The translations under genes were made by a program, and so were the position numbers. From Anaerolineales bacterium (lineage in GTDB: Bacteria > Chloroflexota > Anaerolineae > Anaerolineales > UBA11657), in assembly GCA_022450585.1 (NCBI GenBank), contig JAKUPR010000016.1:1-33044 (forward strand): DNA of 33,044 nt, read 5' to 3'. Under the pieces are notes generated by a model. That model saw nothing but the letters and a program-made list of their open reading frames with translations. It was not told where the DNA came from and made no database searches. Every line of letters starts with the position of its first letter. The first letter of the stretch is position 1. Positions 7,305 through 12,695 of this stretch are shown in pieces.

Positions 7305-8399
7305 GTGGAAACTCGATCCGTAACCATATTAGGTGGGGGTAATACGGCATTTGCAACCGCAGCACAACTCACCCTCAGAGGATTTGAAATAACACTGTTT
7401 GAACTCCCGGACTTTTCTGCAACCCTCGATTCGATCAGAGAATCTCACGTTATTCATCTGGATGGAGTGTTAGAAACCGGACCCGCCCGAATCCATCAAG
7501 TGACTGATGACATTGAGGATGCCCTAGCAGCCTCAAATTTGGTATTATTGATTGTCCCGGCATATGCACATCGAGTTTTCGCAGAGGCATGTGCATCACA
7601 TCTTAGAAGTGAACATACCGTTATTCTAATGCCTGGGACCCTCGGCTCATTAGAATGGGCTCAATTGTTAAGGCATCGTGGTGTCAGGGGTGTTACCTTA
7701 GCAGAGGTAGACACTGCACCGTATGTGTGCCGAAAAACTTCTCCTGACAGCGCAATCATCTGGGGAGAGGTCACAGCTTTGGGAATGGGTGTGTTACCTA
7801 TTGAACAGACTGAACGCGTGCGGGTAGAACTCGACCCATTGTTCCCAGGAATCGCTGTCTATCCAGATGTAATTGCCTGCGGTCTTTCTGCAATGAATCC
7901 GATCGTACACCCACCAGGAGTGTTAATGAATGCTGGCAGAATCGAATATTCTCGAGGAGAATTCTACTTTTATAAGGAAGGTGTGTCACCATCAGTGGCC
8001 AAGGTAATTATGCGTGTCGACGATGAACGTTTAGCAATTGGACAAGCCCTAGGACATAATCTGAAACCCGCGCACAAAGCGTTTCATGATGCTGGATTTG
8101 GACCATCGGGCAACCTTTCGGCGACAATAAATGGCAGTAGAATGCTCACTGCCCTCAAGGCTCCAGGAAACCTCGAGAGCAGATGGCTTACCGAGGATAT
8201 ACCTTACGGATTGGCTACTTGGAGCATGTTGGGAGCACAGTTTGGGGTTGAAACTCCATTGATGCATTCATTTGTTGACATAGGCTCTGTTGTTATGGGG
8301 TTTGACGTATGGGAAAATGGACGCAGTCCCAGTGACCTGGGCGTCGCTGGGATGAGTTTACAGGAGCTACAAAGATACCTAACCACCGGATTAACCTAG
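7305..8399 (+). CDS. NAD/NADP octopine-dehydrogenase-family oxidoreductase
   Basis: The 364-residue protein opens with a Rossmann fold, VTILGGGNTAFATAAQL, with the GxGNxA variant seen in octopine/nopaline/opine dehydrogenases. The C-terminal half has NPIVHPPGVLMNAGRIE with the conserved His of that family and WLTEDIPYGLATW, which matches the substrate-domain signature. Family members reduce an imine made from an amino acid and a keto acid, or run the reverse reaction; bacterial relatives of unknown substrate are common. The start is GTG at 7305, because GGAGGTGAT lies seven bases upstream. It may be transcribed from the element at 7174-7203. Confidence 0.88.
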   Translation: METRSVTILGGGNTAFATAAQLTLRGFEITLFELPDFSATLDSIRESHVIHLDGVLETGPARIHQVTDDIEDALAASNLVLLIVPAYAHRVFAEACASHLRSEHTVILMPGTLGSLEWAQLLRHRGVRGVTLAEVDTAPYVCRKTSPDSAIIWGEVTALGMGVLPIEQTERVRVELDPLFPGIAVYPDVIACGLSAMNPIVHPPGVLMNAGRIEYSRGEFYFYKEGVSPSVAKVIMRVDDERLAIGQALGHNLKPAHKAFHDAGFGPSGNLSATINGSRMLTALKAPGNLESRWLTEDIPYGLATWSMLGAQFGVETPLMHSFVDIGSVVMGFDVWENGRSPSDLGVAGMSLQELQRYLTTGLT

Positions 8400-8450
8400 T
8401 CACGAAACTGAGTATGAGACAATATGACTGCAATATGGTCTGTCGGGTGA

Positions 8451-8480
8451 TGACTGACCCGCTGAGAGCGGGTGGATAGT
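8451..8480 (+). promoter_or_regulatory. Variant promoter-like element with internal hairpin
   Basis: This copy reads TGACTG-N18-GATAGT. The spacer is again 18 bases but both hexamers differ from the other copies. Within the spacer ACCCGCT (8457-8463) and AGCGGGT (8467-8473) form a perfect 7-bp hairpin with a GAG loop. It sits 75 bases upstream of the small ABM-like gene at 8556. Confidence 0.4.
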
Positions 8481-8555
8481 TGGGGTATAAGTAGATGGAG
8501 ACCTTTGTATCACTAATCGTGTGGATAAGACAAACATTACTAAAGGAGTGTACCC

Positions 8556-8849
8556 ATGTATGGAACGATATTCAACTTGAGAGTAAAGGCAGGTCATGAG
8601 CGCGATTTGCTTGAGCTTACGAATCAACCAGCTAGCGAAATCAAAGGGGCAGTTGCGTGGTTTCTGATGAAACCAGATGATAAGAACGCCGATCTAGTTG
8701 GAGTGGCTGTATTTGAAAGCAAGGAGGCTTATGTTGCTAATGCCAACAGCCCAGAACAACATGAAGAATTCACAAAGTGGATGGAACATCTAGAGGCCGA
8801 ACCAAACTGGACAGATGGAGAATATATCCAAGCGGAAATGATAACCTAG
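8556..8849 (+). CDS. ABM-like dimeric alpha+beta barrel protein
   Basis: A 97-residue protein begins MYGTIFNLRVKAGHERDLLE and has the alternating pattern of the antibiotic-biosynthesis-monooxygenase / dimeric ferredoxin-like barrel fold: a first strand, a helix with KAGHERDLLEL, a strand VAWFLMKPDD, and a strand and helix VGVAVFESKEAYVANANSPEQHEEF. Such proteins act as small cofactor-free oxygenases, haem-degrading enzymes or ligand binders; nothing here tells which. The start is supported by AAAGGAG eight bases upstream. Two further proteins of comparable size and likely similar fold follow on the opposite strand. Confidence 0.75.
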   Translation: MYGTIFNLRVKAGHERDLLELTNQPASEIKGAVAWFLMKPDDKNADLVGVAVFESKEAYVANANSPEQHEEFTKWMEHLEAEPNWTDGEYIQAEMIT

Positions 8850-8907
8850 TTATGGTATGGGTGTGTTATCGGATGTCGGGTGCATAATGCAGGTAGAAAA
8901 GCATTAG

Positions 8908-8966
8908 TTGAAGATGCAGCATGAGCGCCCTCCCCTACATAAACAAAGTATTCACCAAGAATAAGC
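8908..8966 (+). repeat. Partial copy of the dispersed intergenic repeat (copy G)
   Basis: TGCAGCATGAGCGCCCTCCC followed by ACATAAACAAAGTATTCACCAAGAA aligns with GCATCATGAACGCGCTTCC and AACTATTCGCGAAGAACAG of the copy at 5868-6014. The promoter end is missing; instead the strong hairpin at 8971-8999 follows. An ATG at 8921 opens a 25-codon frame. Confidence 0.35.
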
Positions 8967-8970
8967 AAAC

Positions 8971-8999
8971 ACTAGCCGCCAATCTTATTGGCGGCTAGT
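8971..8999. terminator. Strong hairpin between convergent genes
   Basis: ACTAGCCGCCAAT and ATTGGCGGCTAGT form a perfect 13-bp stem with a CTT loop. It lies between the convergent genes ending at 8849 (+) and 9077 (-), where a bidirectional terminator is expected. No long T run follows on either side, so termination is inferred from stem strength and position. Confidence 0.55.
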
Positions 9000-9076
9000 T
9001 GCGGAAGTGGTTTCGAGAAACAGTAAGCTATCTAAGACCCTATGGGTTGTTGAGGGTAATACCAACATGTGCATCG

Positions 9077-9397
9077 CTACTGTCCTGACGGACGAAAATC
9101 GACGGTTCTCTTAGTAGCTTCGTCAATCTCTTCAGGAGTGAGTAGAACAGTTACATTCGCGTTAATAGTTCCACTAGAATTGCCTACCAAAGAGAGCGCA
9201 GTGGCGCTCACGTTATCTGGCAGATCTGCAATCAGGAAATAATCGTGATCTCCAAAGGCAAAGTAGTACGCCTCTACGGTTCCACCCAGACTTTGCAACA
9301 TCTTCTCAGTAGCCTGTCGTCGGTTTGAACCACCATCCTTCAGGAGTCCTTTCAACCCTTCTTCGGTATACGTACCCTTAAATAGATACTTGGCCAT
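9077..9397 (-). CDS. GYD-domain-like small protein
   Basis: The 106-residue product starts MAKYLFKGTYTEEGLKGLL and contains GGSNRRQATEKMLQSLGGTVEAYYFAFGDHDYFLIADLPD. This matches the GYD domain family, whose name comes from the Gly-Tyr-Asp motif; here the equivalent is FGDHDYFLIAD. The family has a dimeric alpha+beta barrel-like fold and no established reaction that I know of. The start is the ATG at 9397, preceded by TAGGAGGAATGAC; the frame can be extended to 9475 but that part is hydrophobic and lacks a ribosome site. It is convergent with the ABM-like gene. Confidence 0.82.
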   Translation of the reverse strand: MAKYLFKGTYTEEGLKGLLKDGGSNRRQATEKMLQSLGGTVEAYYFAFGDHDYFLIADLPDNVSATALSLVGNSSGTINANVTVLLTPEEIDEATKRTVDFRPSGQ

Positions 9398-9602
9398 GTC
9401 ATTCCTCCTATTCTCATATTGGTTGATGTAGGCGCATATTACCACAGCATTTGCAGCAACAAGAAAGACTGTCAACGCAGTTTCTATTCCGGATGATAGA
9501 GCTTTCTGATGGACTACTGTGCGTATTCTTCATCGTCCCCGTCGTGAAAATCTGCGTACGTATTCCAAAAACCTCCCTCATCCATCCAACACAATCTGGA
9601 CT

Positions 9603-9884
9603 TTATGCCCAATAATCCTTAGATATAGTTTCTATTACTTCTTGGCTTTCCAGTTCAACACCAGCATCCACTCTCTTTTTTGTGATATCTTCACGGGACG
9701 TTAGTACTTCAAATTTTGACGGGTCTTTAACTTCTGTAACATCATATACTTTAGTTTCATCAGAGTTAGTGCCCGCCCAAAGTATTGTTATTCCTAGACC
9801 ATTCAAGTCAGGTTCAATCTCTTTGTACATTTTTAACCAAGCATCAAAGCCCTTAGTAACTTTAAAGGTTGATAAGAATTTCAT
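9603..9884 (-). CDS. Small barrel-like protein of unknown function
   Basis: The 93-residue product begins MKFLSTFKVTKGFDAWLKMY and ends ETISKDYWA. The strand-helix-strand pattern FLSTFKV, FDAWLKMYKEIEPDL, ITILWAGTNSDETKVYDVTEV and PSKFEVLTSREDITKKRVDAGVE, and the final DYW, recall DUF3764-type dimeric alpha+beta barrel proteins. I am not sure of the family. The start is well supported by GGGAGG seven bases upstream of the ATG at 9884. It is transcribed in the same direction as the GYD protein, about 205 bases upstream of it. Confidence 0.72.
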   Translation of the reverse strand: MKFLSTFKVTKGFDAWLKMYKEIEPDLNGLGITILWAGTNSDETKVYDVTEVKDPSKFEVLTSREDITKKRVDAGVELESQEVIETISKDYWA

Positions 9885-10056
9885 TTGTATCCTCCCATTT
9901 ACACTTTAAATATCTACAAGGTCTTTCTACTATGCTTCCCAATTGAAGGTTACTATCTGTAGAATTGCCTTTCCCTACAACAGTAAAATGGCAGATGATT
10001 ATTGTGATGACCAATTGAATGCAATTGTTTTTTCCAGAGAATATATCGCGAGATTA

Positions 10057-10446
10057 TTACCTTTCAATAACTTCCTCCACTTGCCATTCGGAATTCAACC
10101 AAAGACATTTGACTTCAACCGGAAGATGCCAAGATTCAACATTTCTTTTGGCCTGAAGTAGTTGCTGCTTCTGAATCGTATCAGCTACCTGATTACCAAG
10201 GCAATCTTGATGTGCCACCAGAAATACACTTGTCGTTTTATGGCCTGAAACAGAAATCTCAACGGATAACCTGGTGGCTTTCACCACACTGTCGACGGTG
10301 TTTGATGCCAAATGCTTGATTATCCCCGCCTCCGTAATCATATCTACATACCGCACACCGCTTCTCTCTTTGATGAAATTGATGACAGGAATCTGCGTAC
10401 GCCCATCAATACAGTTAAGCGCTGCGGCAAAAGAATCACTTTTCAT
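10057..10446 (-). CDS. Mini beta-carbonic-anhydrase-like protein
   Basis: This 129-residue protein carries the two zinc-site motifs of beta-class carbonic anhydrases: Cys12-x-Asp14-x-Arg16 (NCIDGR) and His79-x-x-Cys82 (HQDC). The order and spacing are those of a beta-CA, but the protein is much shorter than usual (about 200 residues) and lacks the terminal helices. The motif context, NCIDGRTQIPVINF then VRYVDMITEAG, matches short beta-CA-like proteins of unknown role. Carbonic anhydrase activity is therefore possible but not shown; another zinc lyase or hydrolase is equally open. The start ATG at 10446 has AAGAAGG upstream. Confidence 0.7.
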   Translation of the reverse strand: MKSDSFAAALNCIDGRTQIPVINFIKERSGVRYVDMITEAGIIKHLASNTVDSVVKATRLSVEISVSGHKTTSVFLVAHQDCLGNQVADTIQKQQLLQAKRNVESWHLPVEVKCLWLNSEWQVEEVIER

Positions 10447-10502
10447 GTTAGCCTTCTTTCTTGTGTTTATTGGTGCGCACTAATTTACCCCAAATAATAT
10501 TA

Positions 10503-10857
10503 CAAACGCATAATTTTACCCCGAGGGGACGCTGACATATCTCTGTATATGAGTAATTGTGCAAATGAGCCAGTATTTATAATACTACATGGTGATTGGC
10601 CCTTAATGCAGTGCAATGCAAGTCGGCTTAAGAAACTGACGATAGCAGCGAATATACCAGCCGTAAACAGTATCCGGTATTCATTCACCACCCATATGCT
10701 GTTCGACACTAAATCCGTCGGTGGCATCTACATAGTTAGCAAGTTGCTGGGCCCTTCGCTGGCAGCAGTAACTGAACTGTATCTGCTGTGTACGCCGAAA
10801 CAATTAGAGCAGGCAATACTTGCTGACCCACTAGGGACAGGTGTATAGTTGAGCGAT
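10503..10857 (+). repeat. Bipartite copy of the dispersed intergenic repeat (copy E)
   Basis: ACAAACGCATAATTTTACCCCGAGGGGACGC at 10502-10532 resembles the start of the copy at 5868-6014. Its promoter end (CTTGCTGACCCACTAGGGACAGGTGTATAG) appears only at 10818-10848, so about 285 bases seem to be inserted. Plus- and minus-strand frames of 75-99 codons inside the insert have no ribosome sites and no family resemblance. Apart from this repeat I see no gene in 10447-10855. Confidence 0.35.
10820..10849 (+). promoter_or_regulatory. Promoter-like element TTGCTG-N18-TATAGT with adjacent start codon
   Basis: TTGCTG (10820-10825) and TATAGT (10844-10849) are 18 bases apart. The ATG of the next gene begins at 10856, six bases after TATAGT, where transcription would be expected to start, and there is no Shine-Dalgarno sequence. 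This predicts a leaderless transcript. Confidence 0.6.
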
Positions 10858-11125
10858 GTGGCTGTTCCGAAGTCTAAAACTCCTAATTCGATTGTGGTTG
10901 GGAAATGATTTCTATAATCGCATACTGAAGAGTTCCGATCCCAACGCTGAGACTCACTCGGACATCACCGAGAGTGTCGCGCCTGACAAGAGTCAACAGG
11001 ATGGCATCGGTGTGCACCCGATTCGATTGTCTACTAAACACGCTGTGCGGATCGGCCTGATTATACTCGGTATTCTCGTGTTTCTATCCCTGGCTCTCTT
11101 GGTCCGGGTAATCTTGGCAATCTAA
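10856..11125 (+). CDS. Small single-span membrane protein
   Basis: The 89-residue product has an amphipathic basic N-terminus (MWLFRSLKLLIRLWLGNDF), a polar middle of about 40 residues and a C-terminal membrane helix, VRIGLIILGILVFLSLALLVRVIL (about residues 63-88). I do not recognise the family. The start codon lies directly at the predicted transcription start of the promoter-like element, so translation is probably leaderless. The metallopeptidase-like lipoprotein gene begins 20 bases after the stop, so the two probably form an operon. Confidence 0.55.
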   Translation: MWLFRSLKLLIRLWLGNDFYNRILKSSDPNAETHSDITESVAPDKSQQDGIGVHPIRLSTKHAVRIGLIILGILVFLSLALLVRVILAI

Positions 11126-11145
11126 TGGAGTCATAATTAGCTCTC

Positions 11146-12384
11146 GTGCGCATATTAACCAAGCTAGAAATCATAGCCTGCGTATTCAGCATAACCTCTT
11201 GCGAGCCAACCGCCGAAGTGACAGAGCAAATTGTAATGACCGACACTGCAGAAGTCGATAGTACTGTCACTGTCGCATTGCAGGAAACCCAACCTGCTAC
11301 AGATACAGAAATCCCTGCCCCGACAACTACGGCTGGATCTGCGATGTTGATGATCACAGACGCTATCTGTGAGGAGTTGGGTGCCCATACGTACTGCCTG
11401 TCTGCCGAATGGCCGGCTCCTCCAGACACTCCTCCGGACTGGGGTGCTATTATCGATTATTCCCCTGAAATTTTTTGTGCAGCTGATCTGGCAACTGAGT
11501 TATGCGGCTGGGTAACATCAGCTCTACTAACAGCTGCTATGGAATGGGGCAACTACGGACCAATGGAATACTGGATACTTGGCATTGATAAAGATGCTGG
11601 CGCACAACTAATAAATACGTTTTGCCAGCGTCGAGATGACCGAAAACAGTGGCCCATGTCCCAATGTGTTGAACATCAATCTGCACCTGACGGACATGGA
11701 TTTGAAGCATATCGCAAGATAGGGGCAGACGCTGTTGCATCAGGTCAACCCAGTGGCAGTGCTGGGCTAAACGGGGATCGGGAATGGGGAATCCATTTCT
11801 TTACATCATCAATACCACTTGGATTCACAGACTATTTTGAGGTTCCGGGTGCGGAAGAGCAGAAAACAGTTTTTCACGAGTACTTTCATGCAGTCCAGCA
11901 TTCATACATATTTACTAAAGACCACAAAAAACGCGACGAACTACTAGGGCCAATATGGTTTAACGAAGGTGGCGCAGAATACATGGCTCAAATAGCATCG
12001 CGAAAAGCCCGAACGTCCGGAGCCCTCGAAGATATCAACTCCTCTGGAAGATGGTCATTTGAATTTAGGCAAAATATGGAAAACTTCATGTACAGTGGCA
12101 CCTACAACATCAGCAACACCTGCCCGGGAACCTCCCTTAAAGATCTCAGCTACGAAAATAACTGCAACAATGCAGCTTACGATCTAGGAGCATGGGCACA
12201 TGCCTATCTAGCGTACAATTTTGGAGAGAGTGTCCTGATGGAAGTATTTTTGCCAAAAGTCGAGCAACTTGGTTGGGAAGAAGCCTTTATTGACTCTTAT
12301 GGTAAGACATCAGATGAGTTCTATAGTGAGTTTGACCAATTCCTCAAGCTCCCGCGCAGCGAACAGATGGCAATTCTTCCGTAG
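11146..12384 (+). CDS. Lipoprotein with HExxH zinc-peptidase-like domain
   Basis: The 412-residue protein starts at a GTG with a short hydrophobic signal and a lipobox-like SITSC near residue 19, followed by a Thr/Glu-rich linker (about 25-65), so it should be an exported lipoprotein. The catalytic motif is HEYFH at 244-248, with a candidate third ligand Glu274 in WFNEGGAEYMA, the HExxH...E layout of gluzincin-type zinc peptidases. Several Cys in the mature region may form disulfides. It ends with FYSEFDQFLKLPRSEQMAIL, nearly the same end as the larger paralogue at 12696-15314. No characterised family comes to mind, so the peptidase activity and target are inferred from the motif alone. No clear Shine-Dalgarno site precedes the GTG. 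Confidence 0.75.
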   Translation: MRILTKLEIIACVFSITSCEPTAEVTEQIVMTDTAEVDSTVTVALQETQPATDTEIPAPTTTAGSAMLMITDAICEELGAHTYCLSAEWPAPPDTPPDWGAIIDYSPEIFCAADLATELCGWVTSALLTAAMEWGNYGPMEYWILGIDKDAGAQLINTFCQRRDDRKQWPMSQCVEHQSAPDGHGFEAYRKIGADAVASGQPSGSAGLNGDREWGIHFFTSSIPLGFTDYFEVPGAEEQKTVFHEYFHAVQHSYIFTKDHKKRDELLGPIWFNEGGAEYMAQIASRKARTSGALEDINSSGRWSFEFRQNMENFMYSGTYNISNTCPGTSLKDLSYENNCNNAAYDLGAWAHAYLAYNFGESVLMEVFLPKVEQLGWEEAFIDSYGKTSDEFYSEFDQFLKLPRSEQMAILP

Positions 12385-12442
12385 TGCGCGTGTATATTTG
12401 AAGTATTATGTACCACATTCAACTGTTGAGAGGAGGTCAACC

Positions 12443-12661
12443 ATGAACACAACAGAGCCACTCTCCCACGAAGATCGTCATGGCATTCTTGAGAGAGAGG
12501 TAAGGAAGTATATCCGGCAGGGATATCGTGTAATCAGTCGTACTGATACCACAGTGCGTCTGGAAAAACCGGAGAAATTTGGGGGAAGTGGTTACATGTC
12601 GAAGAAAGACAAATCGGTATATTTGGAGGTCAACAAATTGGGACGTATCAAGCGAACGTAG
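12443..12661 (+). CDS. Small soluble protein, possibly an internally shortened membrane-protein relative
   Basis: The 72-residue product starts at the ATG at 12443 with AGGAGGT six bases upstream, a strong site. The sequence has HGILEREVRKYIRQGYRVIS, RTDTTVRLEKPEKF and, near the end, VYLEVNKLGRIKRT. From memory, bacterial small proteins with the pattern GYRVxSRTDTTxxLxKPKKF then two membrane helices then VYLEVDExG are common; here the membrane part is replaced by about ten polar residues (GGSGYMSKKDKS). It would then be a soluble remnant or a distinct subfamily. It lies between the two lipoprotein genes in the same direction. Confidence 0.65.
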   Translation: MNTTEPLSHEDRHGILEREVRKYIRQGYRVISRTDTTVRLEKPEKFGGSGYMSKKDKSVYLEVNKLGRIKRT

Positions 12662-12695
12662 AGACCCAAAGCAACACACGCCCCCTGCTTATAAC

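Noticed and set aside
10549-10848. A 99-codon plus-strand frame in the intergenic region before the small membrane protein
   Set aside because: It runs through the promoter-like element at 10820-10849, has no ribosome site, and overlaps a minus-strand frame of similar quality.
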